A stretch of 64,000 bases of DNA from Actinomycetes bacterium. GTDB lineage: Bacteria > Actinomycetota > Thermoleophilia > Gaiellales > Gaiellaceae. This document shows positions 1 to 8,063 of the stretch, piece by piece; position 1 is the first letter of the stretch; every line of letters starts with the position of its first letter. The notes under the pieces were generated by a model. That model was not told where the DNA came from. It was given only the letters and a program-made list of their open reading frames with translations, and ran no database searches. The translations under genes and the position numbers were made by a program. The stretch is taken from positions 17,421 through 81,420 of the forward strand of contig JAPOVR010000102.1 of NCBI GenBank assembly GCA_026708005.1. Direction: 5' to 3'.

Positions 1-293
1 CGCTTCCACGCAGCCTGGAGGACCGAAGCCTCATCCCGGCAAGGAGCGCACCAGGATGCCCAGAAGTTGAGGATCACGGTCGTGCCGCGCAGCGAGGAGA
101 GCTGGAGCATGCCTTCCTGGTCAAGCCGCGGCAGAACGAAATCAGGCGTGGCAGGCCGTTTGCCCTGGGCGATGTCCGATGGAATGTGCCGACCTCGGTC
201 GATGCCAACGAGCCGCCACCCGAGCAGCAGCACGACAAGGCCGATCGTCGCGACGACCGCAAGCTGCAAGCCGAGCTTCGTCCTTCGCCCCAC
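1..293 (-). CDS. TlpA/ResA-like membrane-anchored thioredoxin, 3' end off the window
   Basis: The reverse strand from 293 to the window edge encodes about 97 residues without a stop. A GTG at 293 is the only plausible start because an in-frame TGA lies six codons upstream. The protein opens with basic residues (VGRRTK) and one hydrophobic segment (LAVVATIGLVVLLLGW), then a periplasmic-type domain reaching ILNFWASWCAPCRDE. WCAPC is the redox-active CXXC site of TlpA/ResA/CcmG-type thioredoxins, which reduce disulfides outside the membrane, often in cytochrome c maturation. It lies downstream of the L,D-transpeptidase on the same strand, about 200 bases away, and that gap holds nothing I recognise. 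The exact partner protein cannot be told, as the C-terminal half is missing. Confidence 0.75.
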   Translation of the reverse strand, partial: MGRRTKLGLQLAVVATIGLVVLLLGWRLVGIDRGRHIPSDIAQGKRPATPDFVLPRLDQEGMLQLSSLRGTTVILNFWASWCAPCRDEASVLQAAWK

Positions 294-500
294 AGTCGCA
301 CAGAGTAGTCACCCGAACTCCCAAGACGGGCTCCCATCGAAGACGGGCTCCCATCGGCCACGTCGTGCTCCCTGGAATGGCCAGCCGTGCCTGAACGGCG
401 CGGTCGATCGCGGAGCCGCGTGGCAGCGCGGCCGCTTGGCGGCACCTGGCTTGTGAAACCGCCCGACGCGCGCGCCGGCCGCGCAGCTCGGATCCTGAGG

Positions 501-1445
501 CTACGCCTCGATGATCCAGACCGGCGTGCCGGCCCCGACCTGCGAGAAGAGCCACTCCACCTCGGCGCTGCCCATGCGTACGCATCCGTGCGAGGCCGCT
601 GTTCCGAGCGAGCCGGTCTCGTAGGTGCCATGGATCCCGATCCCCGGGCTCGTCAGGCCAAGCCACCGGGTGCCGAGCGGGTTGCCCGGCCCGGGCTCAA
701 CGGGCTCGAGGCCCTCAGCCCACTCGGAGTCGGGCGGGATCCAGGTCGGATCCACCAACTTGGAGACGACCGCAAACCGGCCGCGCGGCGTCGGGTACGC
801 GGGCTGGCCGACCGCGACCGTGAATCGCCCCACGAGGCTCCCCCCACTGTAGAAGAACAGCTCCTTCGATTCACGCCGGATCACCACCGCCGGCGTCCCG
901 GAACTCTCCACCACCCGGGACTCGGCGCGCTCATGCACGAGCTTGATCGGGGCGCGACCGAAGCCCCGAAGCCTCGCCAGAATCGCCTCCACGGTCGCAC
1001 CAGCATCGACGGCGACAGCGGCCATCGACCTGGTAGCCACCGGCCTGTTCCCAACCAGCACAACCTGCCTGTCCACAGCCGGACGCCAGAAGCTCCGAGC
1101 CAACGTCCTCCCGTAGCCGCTCACCAGCTCATCCGCAACCCTCACACGCAGCACGACCGTCTGCCAGGGCTCTGCGCCAAGCGCCCGCCTGACCGCGCCC
1201 TTCACCGCAGGCCCTGCACCCAGCTGCCCCGGTCTCGCCTGCCAGCGCTGCGTCCCAAACACGAACCGCAACGGCCGATCATACGCCGCCCTCACGGCCG
1301 CCTCCGCCTGGACAGCATTCATGCCACCGACCACGACCGGCCCGATCCTCACGCCCTCGGCAATAACGGGCGGAACTGCGACAGGGACGACCGCAGGAAC
1401 ACTTCGCGCGTGGGCCACCGCCATGAAGGACAACCCAAGAGCCAC
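501..1445 (-). CDS. Exported L,D-transpeptidase (YkuD domain), 5' end probably damaged
   Basis: The 314-residue open frame ends in a YkuD catalytic domain (about residues 190-314). It has a conserved His in GIHGTYETGS and the nucleophile motif ASHGCVRMG, whose Cys forms the acyl-enzyme in 3-3 peptidoglycan cross-linking or protein anchoring. Residues 30-180 resemble the repeated peptidoglycan-binding region found upstream of such domains. The apparent GTG start at 1445 falls inside a hydrophobic signal-like stretch (ALGLSFMAVAHA). A better start is GTG at 1478, with a GGAGGAGG ribosome site nine bases upstream, giving VTRRS and then the hydrophobic core. However, codon 6 of that frame is TGA (1463-1461). 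Translation from 1445 would lack the basic n-region needed for export. The gene lies 21 bases after the GDPD gene, probably in one operon. Confidence 0.8.
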   Translation of the reverse strand: MALGLSFMAVAHARSVPAVVPVAVPPVIAEGVRIGPVVVGGMNAVQAEAAVRAAYDRPLRFVFGTQRWQARPGQLGAGPAVKGAVRRALGAEPWQTVVLRVRVADELVSGYGRTLARSFWRPAVDRQVVLVGNRPVATRSMAAVAVDAGATVEAILARLRGFGRAPIKLVHERAESRVVESSGTPAVVIRRESKELFFYSGGSLVGRFTVAVGQPAYPTPRGRFAVVSKLVDPTWIPPDSEWAEGLEPVEPGPGNPLGTRWLGLTSPGIGIHGTYETGSLGTAASHGCVRMGSAEVEWLFSQVGAGTPVWIIEA

Positions 1446-1499
1446 GGCAAGAGCGACTGCTCACGAGCGCCTAGTCACCAGAGAGAGCCTCCTCCGGCC

Positions 1500-2228
1500 T
1501 CACCGGACGATGCCGTCGAACACGGTCGGATTGTTGGTGATCATACCGTCCACGCCTGCAACGACCATGCGCTCGAGATCGGCCGGCGCGTCGACCGTCC
1601 AGGCGAGAACCGGCACGCCCGCACGATGGCAACGCTCGACCACAGGCCTCGTGATCACGAGGTGGTGCAGCACGGCGACGTTCGCATCGGCCCTGTGGAT
1701 GAGGCCCACGACGCGCAGCGGGAGCACCCTCTTCAGGATCGCGACGCCGGTGTGCGCAAGCGGCGCGGTCCACGGTCGCTCGCTCACGCCGTGGCGGTCC
1801 CACGGGTAGGAGAGCCCCGTCGTTGCGGCCGGCTCGAGCTGCCGCACGCAGCGCAGGCTCGCGGCGAAGACCGAGCAGACCAGCGTGCGGTCCACGAGCC
1901 CATGGCGGCGAAGAGCCTCAAGCGCCTCGGGCTCGTATCCGTACCACTTCAGATCGCAGTTCAGCCCAACCTGGCGGGGAGCCTCGGCGGCGAGGAAGGC
2001 AAGCGCAGCGTCGAGCGTCGGCGTCTTGGGCGTGATCGCAGCCGGGGAATGCGCGACGAGCAGCTCGCCGTCGTCAGCCCGCACAACGTCAAGCTCGACC
2101 ATGTCGACGCGGTGGTCGAGAGCAGCCGCCAGCGACTCGATCGTGTTCTCAGGGGCAAGCGCCGCTGCTCCCTTATGGCCGATCCGAAGCAGCCGCCCCG
2201 ACTGCGAACGCAGCTGGACGGTCATCAT
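1500..2228 (-). CDS. Glycerophosphodiester phosphodiesterase family protein
   Basis: About 242 residues from the ATG at 2228; the frame stays open to 2291 but that extension looks non-coding. The start of the domain, RIGHKGAAALAPENTIES, is the GDPD signature (RGHRG..PENT), with HKG replacing HRG. It is followed by VDMVELDVVRADDGELLVAHS, which carries the metal-binding E-x-D pair and the second His. The C-terminal PVLAWTVDAPADLERM and GVDGMITNNP match the last strands of the TIM barrel. Such enzymes split glycerophosphodiesters into glycerol 3-phosphate and an alcohol. No signal peptide is visible, so a cytosolic role is likely. It is followed closely by the L,D-transpeptidase and is divergent from the small membrane protein at 2355. 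Confidence 0.8.
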   Translation of the reverse strand: MMTVQLRSQSGRLLRIGHKGAAALAPENTIESLAAALDHRVDMVELDVVRADDGELLVAHSPAAITPKTPTLDAALAFLAAEAPRQVGLNCDLKWYGYEPEALEALRRHGLVDRTLVCSVFAASLRCVRQLEPAATTGLSYPWDRHGVSERPWTAPLAHTGVAILKRVLPLRVVGLIHRADANVAVLHHLVITRPVVERCHRAGVPVLAWTVDAPADLERMVVAGVDGMITNNPTVFDGIVR

Positions 2229-2354
2229 GAGCAGCGCCCGGACGTCCAGCCCGCGCCCGGCACCCGCCGATGCTGCGAGCGGCCTGAGCACCGAGCTCGA
2301 AGACGATGCATTGCGTTTGCAGCATCCGGCACGAGACGCAACAATAGAGCCCGG

Positions 2355-2597
2355 ATGTCAATATCCGTGCCCGAACCCGAGCGCGAAGCCCCGACAGCAC
2401 CCTCTGACCCGGAGGCAGTTCAGCGTGCATTCATCACGCACCGTGTCCGCCGGGCTGCGCGTGATGACCATGAGCTTGAAGCTCGGCGCGCGACCATTCG
2501 CTTCTGGGTCCTCCTGGCCGCGCTCGTGTTCGCGGGCTTCCTGCTCGCGTTCTCGATCTGGGATCAGATCCAGACGCTCTTCGGTCTCGGCACGTAG
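2355..2597 (+). CDS. Small single-pass membrane protein, unknown function
   Basis: This is an 80-residue protein starting at the ATG at 2355, just upstream of and divergent from the GDPD gene. The first 25 residues are acidic and proline-rich (MSISVPEPEREAPTAPSDPE), then a basic amphipathic stretch (HRVRRAARDDHELEARRAT) leads into one clear membrane helix (FWVLLAALVFAGFLLAFSI) and a short tail ending at TAG. I do not recognise the family. The charge layout suggests a cytoplasmic N-terminus. It is convergent with the membrane protein at 2611-2949, with 13 bases between the stops. Confidence 0.55.
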   Translation: MSISVPEPEREAPTAPSDPEAVQRAFITHRVRRAARDDHELEARRATIRFWVLLAALVFAGFLLAFSIWDQIQTLFGLGT

Positions 2598-2610
2598 ACG
2601 CTGAGCCCGC

Positions 2611-2949
2611 TCAGGGCGTCGTCTCTTCGGGGACGGTGACCGTCACCGTCTTCGTGGGCCCGAGAATCGTGGGCTCGAGAGTGCGCACGATCGTCTGCTC
2701 GCCGCCTGGCTGCGGCGCTTCCCCCAGCGAGCGCCCAAGCGACAGGCCAACGATGAAGACGACCGCGAGCGTGGCGAGTCCCAGCAGCCAGCGGACGACG
2801 CGCCATCGACGACGGCGCCGCTGCCGGCGGCGGCGATCGAGGGGTGCGAACTCACCGTAAGACGGGTCCTCGTCGTCGGACAGCGCATCTTCGACCGTCG
2901 CCTCATCGAGTGGCGCCTGTTCGAGCGGCGGAAACTCGCGCTCATCCAC
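2611..2949 (-). CDS. Single-pass membrane protein with acidic N-terminus
   Basis: About 112 residues from the GTG at 2949 (VDEREFPPLEQ); the frame is open to 3024 but the extra stretch looks non-coding. Residues 1-40 are acidic (DEATVEDALSDDEDPSYGEF), then comes a run of about ten Arg/Gln residues (DRRRRQRRRRRW), one membrane helix (LLGLATLAVVFIVGLSLG) and an external tail rich in Thr/Val (TKTVTVTVPEETTP). The strongly basic stop before the helix implies a cytoplasmic N-terminus and an exported C-terminus. No domain is recognised. It precedes the 74-residue protein and DUF501 gene on the same strand and may be the last gene of that group. Confidence 0.5.
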   Translation of the reverse strand: MDEREFPPLEQAPLDEATVEDALSDDEDPSYGEFAPLDRRRRQRRRRRWRVVRWLLGLATLAVVFIVGLSLGRSLGEAPQPGGEQTIVRTLEPTILGPTKTVTVTVPEETTP

Positions 2950-3081
2950 AGATCGTGAGTGTAGGGACCCCTGCGGCCGGGACCACAGCCTTACGGCCGG
3001 TAGTCCACCGCACCCCCCGCGCACACGTGGAGCACAGCGTCCTGGAAAAGCACGGAATCGGCGAGGCTCACCCGGGGAGCC

Positions 3082-3306
3082 TCACCCGGGGAGGTGGTCA
3101 GAGACTGCGGCTGCCACCCACCGCTCGGCGTGAGCGTAGAGCTCGTCGAGCTCGGCGAGCGTGAAGACCGAGCCGAGGCGACGCCGCAGGCCGTCGACGA
3201 CGATCTCCAGCAGGCCAGCAAACTGACGGTGTCGTAATGCATCGTGTCGCTCCTCGTCGAGCCTGGGCCACGCGTCGTCCCACTGCTGGCGTGAGCTGGC
3301 AAACAC
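3082..3306 (-). CDS. Small conserved-looking protein downstream of DUF501
   Basis: This is a 74-residue protein from a GTG at 3306, only three bases after the DUF501 stop, so the two are probably translationally coupled. It is helical and soluble (RQQWDDAWPRLDEERHDA, then FTLAELDELYAHAERWVAA) with no membrane segment. I do not recall a named function; the AELDELYAHAERW stretch looks like a conserved helical motif rather than random sequence. The stop codon lies inside a 14-base tandem duplication (3067-3094), so the C-terminus may have been altered by that duplication. Confidence 0.5.
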   Translation of the reverse strand: MFASSRQQWDDAWPRLDEERHDALRHRQFAGLLEIVVDGLRRRLGSVFTLAELDELYAHAERWVAAAVSDHLPG

Positions 3307-3309
3307 CGG

Positions 3310-3786
3310 TCAGTCCCCGTGCGCAGCCTCGCAGCGCCGGTCAGGGCACCAGCGCTCGGGGATCTCCTCGGTGATCGCCATCCCAAGCGCGTAGCCGGGA
3401 CGAGCGAGCGCGAACGCGACGTGTGCGTGCAGGCACTTCAGCTGACCGTCGTTCCGGGTCCCGGCGATGCCGGCGTCGAGAGCGGGGCACAGCGCCCGCT
3501 GCTCGGCCTGCGCCTCGGCGAGGCTGCGCCGCAAGCCGGTGTCGGCCTGGGCCGTTCGCGTCCAGCGAGCCACACCGCCCGCGGCCTCGAGACGTGAGAC
3601 CTCGGCTACGAGCCAGGGGCAGGTGAGGTAATACGTCGTGGGGAAGGGTTCGCCGTCGTCCGTCGAGGGTTCCTGTTCCGTCACCGCCGGAAACCCGTGC
3701 CGGCAGCGGACAGCGACCTCCCTGAACGCGCGCGCAGGCCGACCGAGCTGCCAGGAGACAAGTGCCTTGTCGTCCACCGGAGGCAT
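3310..3786 (-). CDS. DUF501 family protein
   Basis: 158 residues from the ATG at 3786 (MPPVDDKALVSWQLGRPARA). The core FPTTYYLTCPWLVAEVSRLE and the Cys/His-bearing GQLKCLHAHVAFALA are typical of DUF501, an actinobacterial family of unknown function (Rv1025 in M. tuberculosis by memory). Three conserved cysteines (CPWL, CPAL, CLHAH) could bind metal, but that is inference. In most actinobacteria the gene directly follows ftsB behind eno. Here ftsB lies 4.3 kb away, with an IS-bordered insertion between them. No function is assigned. Confidence 0.75.
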   Translation of the reverse strand: MPPVDDKALVSWQLGRPARAFREVAVRCRHGFPAVTEQEPSTDDGEPFPTTYYLTCPWLVAEVSRLEAAGGVARWTRTAQADTGLRRSLAEAQAEQRALCPALDAGIAGTRNDGQLKCLHAHVAFALARPGYALGMAITEEIPERWCPDRRCEAAHGD

Positions 3787-3844
3787 CGTAGCCCGATCCC
3801 CGCGATGCAATCGCGGCCCGGCGGGGTCAAGCCCCAGGGGCAGT

Positions 3845-3956
3845 GTAGCTCGCCGGGTGTTCTCGGGTCAGGTGCGGTCGTCAGCTCGGGCGCCTCCTCT
3901 GGTTGTTGTTGTTCGAGGAGCGCCTCTGTCGAGTGGGCGCTGAGGTAGCGATGCCC
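3845..3956 (-). pseudogene. Remnant of IS256-family transposase C-terminus (left copy)
   Basis: The reverse strand of this stretch encodes HRYLSAHSTEALLEQQQPEE followed by APELTTA. It is a close relative of the segment at 7564-7675, which itself continues into recognisable IS256 transposase sequence. RRYLS(x)ES(x)AKL near the C-terminus is the usual pattern for this family. Only the last 30 or so residues remain here, and nothing upstream resembles transposase. It borders the inserted segment on the DUF501 side, in the same orientation as the right copy. Confidence 0.5.
3845..3956. repeat. Direct repeat, left copy of a pair (partner 7564-7675)
   Basis: Positions 3883-3956 and 7605-7675 read almost the same on the plus strand (shared blocks include agctcgggcgcctcctctgg and gtcgagtgggcgct), with one 3-base gap and a handful of substitutions. 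Weaker similarity extends about 38 bases further left in both. The pair brackets the amidotransferase and molybdopterin oxidoreductase genes. Confidence 0.75.
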
Positions 3957-4322
3957 GGCGAGCGATTCGACTCTCCTATGTCAAGTGCCCACTGCCGCTG
4001 GAGGCAATTGACGACTCCTCGATCTCGGGATCAGGCAAGCGTTGTCTCGAACGCAGACGGGAACTCCCGGCCCTTGGCGGGACGGAGATCGCTCCAGGTG
4101 CTCTTAACGGGGAGATCGAGCAGATGCATCGTGCGGGCAGCGAGATTCTTCCGACGATGCGCGGGATCGAGCCGGCGAGCTGGACGGAGGCGCTCGACAG
4201 TGTGGCGGTGGAGGAGTCCAATGGCGGTGCACGATCAGGACGCCCGCAAGGCGAGACGACAGCTTGAGTTCCCTGATGATCCCGAGTATCCATGATCGTC
4301 ACCGGCTCGACGGTACGTCGCG
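3957..4322. other. Intergenic stretch, no gene recognised
   Basis: About 365 bases between the left IS remnant and the amidotransferase. A short plus-strand frame (MHRAGSEILPTMRGIEPASW, about 4124-4266) exists but has no recognisable motif and no clear ribosome site. It could be debris of the element that brought the segment in. Confidence 0.4.
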
Positions 4323-5117
4323 GTGGTCTTGCCCTCCGCAAGGGGCGAGATCAAACCGGTACACTGCGTCGCAAGTTACGGTGGAACTGCTCTGAGCGTC
4401 CGGACGCTCGTCCTTCAGCACATTGCCTGCGAGCCGCCCGGCGTCTACGAGGACGTCCTCCTCGAGCGCGGCGCGACAATCCACCGCGTCGAGCTCGACG
4501 AAGGCGAGCCGCTCCCCGACTGGCGCGAATTCGACTCGATCGTAGCGATGGGCGGCCCGATGAGCGTGAATGACGAGGAGAAGCTGCCCTGGCTCCGCGC
4601 TGAGAGGGCGCTAATCGCCGCGGCAGTCCACGCGGGCGTGCCGTTCTTTGGCGCCTGCCTCGGCGCTCAGCTCCTCGCTGCGAGCCTTGGCGCCGAAGTC
4701 GTTCCCGGCTCGGCGCCCGAGGTCGGCCTCCTGCCCGTGTTTCTCACCGAGGCCGCGGCGAGCGACCCTGTCTTCGCCGATCTACCGCGCGAGCTGCTCA
4801 CGCTCCAGTGGCACAGTGAGACGTTCTCGCTTCCGAAGGGAGCGGTGCTGCTCGCTAGCTCGCCTGTTTATCCCAACCAGGCGTTCCGCTGGGGTCCGTG
4901 TGCCTACGGCGTCCAGTTCCATCTCGAGGTGTCACGCGAGATGGCCGATGAGTGGGCACGGGTGCCTTCGTACGCCAGCGCGCTTGAGCGTGTGCTCGGC
5001 CCCGGCTCGGCGATGGCGATGGTCGAACAGCTCGCGGTGCACGCGGAAGAGCTGCGGGCGCAGGGGCGGCGGATGTTCAAGGGCTGGTTTGAACTCTGTG
5101 CCTCCGTAGAGCCTTAG
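4323..5117 (+). CDS. Class I glutamine amidotransferase-like protein (GuaA-type domain)
   Basis: The 264-residue frame contains a complete GATase1 fold. The nucleophile elbow is PFFGACLGAQLLA (Cys near residue 117), and the His of the triad lies in GVQFHLEVS with Glu two residues later. TLQWHSETFSLP and MGGPMSVNDEEKLPWL are also typical of stand-alone GuaA-like amidotransferases, which release ammonia from glutamine or gamma-glutamyl compounds. Real similarity begins near SVRTLVLQHIACEPPG (about 4395), so the annotated GTG at 4323 is probably too early. No ATG, GTG or TTG lies close to 4395, so the start may have been damaged. It is convergent with the molybdopterin oxidoreductase remnants. 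The true substrate is unknown. Confidence 0.75.
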   Translation: MVLPSARGEIKPVHCVASYGGTALSVRTLVLQHIACEPPGVYEDVLLERGATIHRVELDEGEPLPDWREFDSIVAMGGPMSVNDEEKLPWLRAERALIAAAVHAGVPFFGACLGAQLLAASLGAEVVPGSAPEVGLLPVFLTEAAASDPVFADLPRELLTLQWHSETFSLPKGAVLLASSPVYPNQAFRWGPCAYGVQFHLEVSREMADEWARVPSYASALERVLGPGSAMAMVEQLAVHAEELRAQGRRMFKGWFELCASVEP

Positions 5118-5345
5118 TCAGGCCGCACCACGGGAGACCACGTCCGGGACGGTAACGGGGAGCCGCAGGCGTCCCGTCTCGTTGGCCACGACCGCCTCGT
5201 CCCCACGGCGAGGCCCCCAATAGCCCCGGCCACCGGGCTGTTGGCCTCATCGATCGTAGCGGCGTCGCGAAACCCATCGTTCAGGAGCCATAGCAGGTCC
5301 GGCGACAGCAGGCACGGGCGCCCGTTCGGTCTCGGGTCGGCACAC
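5114..5345 (-). pseudogene. Relic of a second molybdopterin oxidoreductase C-terminal domain
   Basis: Read on the reverse strand, one frame gives NGRPCLLSPDLLWLLNDGFR, and after a frameshift another gives GDEAVVANETGRLRLPVTVP then DVVSRGAA and a stop. These match, in order, GRPRLLSPASSWALNDSF and GDQVLVANETGRLALRLTLA of the larger pseudogene just upstream. The piece is therefore a partial, diverged duplicate of the molybdopterin-dinucleotide-binding domain. It is non-functional as it stands. Confidence 0.65.
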
Positions 5346-5432
5346 CGCTTCTGGGAGGCGAGGCGAACCGTCGGATGCGGACCCGCATGACCGCGGTCGT
5401 GTGTGAGAGGCGGGCCCGACGTCTTCCGATCG

Positions 5433-7496
5433 TTACGCGGAAGCAACCGTCTCCCACGCCGCCCCGTTGACTGGGGCAATAGTGATCTCGATGCCGTGGA
5501 CGGCCGTGCACTCCCCCATGTCCGCCTTCTCACCGGGGTTGAGGACATTGACATTGGTGCCCGTCGGCTCCTGCTTGGGCCAGCGGCCCTTCAATGAGAG
5601 CGCCACCCCGCGCGGAACCGCCTCCGCGAGGGTGAGGCGAAGCGCGAGACGGCCGGTCTCGTTCGCGACGAGAACCTGGTCGCCTTCGGCGAGGCCCCGC
5701 TCTGCGGCATCGGCAGGGTGTAAGGCAACGGTGGCCGGGCCCATGCGCTTAGCGACCTCGGCATCGTTCGTGAAGCTGTCGTTCAGAGCCCACGAGGAAG
5801 CCGGAGAGAGGAGTCGCGGCCGGCCTCGAATCGACAAACGGCTGGGGTAGGCGCGGGTGCCCATCGGCTTCGGCGCAGGCCGAGGCGATCTCGACGCGGC
5901 CACTAGGGGTGGGAAAGGAGCAATCCTCGAACTGGATGAGCGGCTCGGGCGAGATCGGAACGGTTCCCTTGGTTGCGAGCGAGGCAGACGTCTCGGCGAG
6001 CCCTGTCTGGTCGAACACCGTGGCAATGACGTCGGCGTCGCCCTCGTAGAGCTCTGGCTCAGTGAACCCCATCGCTTGGGCCAGGCGGCGGAAGATCTCC
6101 TGATTCGGCAGGGCTTCACCGATCGGCTCCGTCGCCTTCACCTGCGCCGAGAGGGTGAGGTCGAAATAGGAGGCGACAAGATCGCCGAACTCGGGAAAGC
6201 TCGCCGTAGGGAGGACGAAATCGGCGAAGTCGGCCGTGTCGGTGGGGAAGAGATCGACAGCGACGGTAAAGAGGTCGCCGCGCGCCAAGGCCTGCCGCAA
6301 TCGGGTCTACTGGGGATTGGAAGCGGCGATGTTGATGTTCCAGGCGAGGAGCGCCTGAGCGTGGGCCGGGTCTTCGAGATGCGCCGCCATGTCCAGCTGG
6401 CTGATGGTTGGGCGGGCGTTCTTCGCCAGATGCGCCCCAGTAGATGCGCCCCAGTGAGGTAGTCTCCGTCGATCCCGCGGCTGGCCCACCAGCTCAGGTA
6501 GAGGAACTCGGCTCCCGGCCTGCCGGTGTTGCCCGTCAGCGCGGGCAGCACGGCGGAGGCGCGCATGACGTTTCCCCCCGTCTTCTGACGCTGCAGAGCT
6601 TGGCCGAGCCAGAGAAGCAAAGGTCCCTCTCCGTACAAGTGGGCGATCTCCTCGATGAGGCCAGACGGGACGCCGCTGGTCTGCTCGCCCCATGCCGGGG
6701 TGCAGTCGCGGACGAGGGGCCGAAGCTCCTCCCAGCCGATCGTATAGCTGGCGACGAACTCGTTATCGACGAGACCGTCCCGGTCGATGACATGGAGGAG
6801 CGAGAGGGCGAGCGCGGCGTCGCTGCCCGGAAACGGTTGCAGATGGAGATCGGCGATCTCGGCCGTGTTTGCGCGCGCGGGGTCGATCACGACCACCGCG
6901 CCTGGAGCCTCCGTGAGCCAGTGCTCGTGGACGTGCGGCGCCGAGGACGACGGGTTGGCTCTTCAGACGACGATGCAGGAAGCGTCCCGCACCGTCCGGG
7001 GGTCGAAGCCGACCAGGGACGTGCCGTAGACGTACTCGAGGGCGACGTGGCCCGCCTTGTTGCAGATGGTCTCCGGGTCGACCTCGGTGGCGCCGAGGCG
7101 GTTGAAGAAACGCATCGGGAACGCGTAGCCAAGGAGCGAGAGCGTGCCCGAGTAGTGGGTGTTGAGGTTCGTCTGTGGCCCGGAGCCGGCGGTGATCTCG
7201 CCGAGCCGAGCCGCGATTGTCTCGAGCGCCGTTGCCCGCGAGACGGGCTCGAAGTGGCCGCTTCCCTTCGGTCCGCTGCGATGCAGCGGCCGGCTTAGCC
7301 GGGCGTTCGGGTCACGCCAGACCCCGTTGTAGCCGATCGAGCACTTGACGCAGAGTGCCCCACGACTAACGGGGTGATTCGGGTCGACCCGTAGGTGCTT
7401 GATTGCGCCGTTCCGCAGACGAACGGGAACGCCGCAGGCGTCGTAGCAGTCGCGCGGACACGTGGTGAGGACGGTCTCCTCGACCACGACGCTCAT
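5433..7496 (-). pseudogene. Molybdopterin-dependent oxidoreductase (COG0243 type), disrupted
   Basis: From the ATG at 7496 the product begins VLTTCPRDCYDACGVPVRL and GALCVKCSIGYNG, the N-terminal 4Fe-4S cysteine motif (C-x3-C-x3-C...C) of the formate dehydrogenase/thiosulfate reductase family. It then runs through the molybdenum-binding domains to a dinucleotide-binding C-terminus (LNDSFTNDAEVAKRMGPATV). There is no twin-arginine leader, so it would be cytoplasmic. Four lesions are visible: an in-frame TGA at 6962-6960, where W is expected (CIVV[stop]RANPSSSAPHVHEHW); a 14-base tandem duplication at 6428-6455 that shifts the frame; an in-frame TAG at 6309-6307; and a frameshift near 5820-5850. 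Undoing the duplication restores YLTGAHLAKNARPTIS. The substrate cannot be inferred. It is the main cargo of the inserted segment. Confidence 0.85.
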
Positions 7497-7559
7497 GCAG
7501 CCATCCTACTTGTGCAGCGAACGGCCGAGTTACGAACGGTCGAGCCAAGTCCCGGGTGG

Positions 7560-8000
7560 TGGTGAAGCTCGTCGGCTTGCTCACTGGCTGCCCTGGCGGT
7601 GGCGAGCTCGGGCGCCTCCTCTGGTTGTTGTTGGGAGGGCGCCTCCGTCGAGTGGGCGCTGGGGTAGCGATGCCCAACGGAGCCGTTGATCGTTGTGCTC
7701 GCTGACAACGCTGGCGGCGAGCCTGACGAGGGCACGGTCGTTGGGGGATGCCGACAAGGTCGGTGCGGCGTCCGATCTCGCGGCTGTGCTCGAGCGGGCT
7801 GGTTGAGCGCAGCCGTTATCCAGTGGATCCGCCGGGAAGGTGGAGAAGGGCGGGCAGGTCGTCCTCAAACAACCAGCCGACGACCCCCTCAGCCGTCAAC
7901 CTCCTCGTCTCGGCCGCCGCGGTGACTCTCCTCTCACCGAGCTCCCGGCAGAGCCGACGAGCCTGGGCGCCATCGTGGCTGGACTGCACGCTGGCCCCCT
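7560..8000 (-). pseudogene. IS256-family (mutator-type) transposase C-terminal remnant
   Basis: Reverse-strand translation gives RLRSTSPLEHSREIGRRTDL (about 7756-7815) and VGIPNDRALVRLAASVVSEH, then after a frame change GHRYPSAHSTEAPSQQQPEE. This follows the IS256 C-terminal pattern LRSTNPLERLNREIGRRTDVVGIFPN...LAEQHDEW..RRYLS. Upstream, GVVGWLFEDDLPALLHLP resembles the preceding segment. Stops and frameshifts interrupt it and the N-terminal catalytic two thirds are absent, so it cannot transpose. It lies directly downstream of ftsB. Confidence 0.7.
7564..7675. repeat. Direct repeat, right copy of a pair (partner 3845-3956)
   Basis: Same orientation as the left copy. The best block is 7605-7675, the coding end of the IS256-type transposase remnant. 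Recombination between two such IS ends, or a former composite element, could explain the bracketed 3.6 kb. Confidence 0.7.
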
Positions 8001-8063
8001 CCAACACGCCCCCACGCCAACCCACGGGACGCGACCCCGGGCCACGCCCTTGGGTGTCGGCGG

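Noticed and set aside
387..2597. 736-residue plus-strand open frame over the L,D-transpeptidase and GDPD genes
   Set aside because: Low-complexity Arg/Pro/His composition typical of an antisense shadow in GC-rich DNA. Only its last 80 codons (2355-2597) look like a real protein.
7816..8025. Independent 69-residue gene next to ftsB
   Set aside because: Its sequence fits the IS256 transposase region just upstream of the LRSTSPLE motif, so it is part of the remnant.
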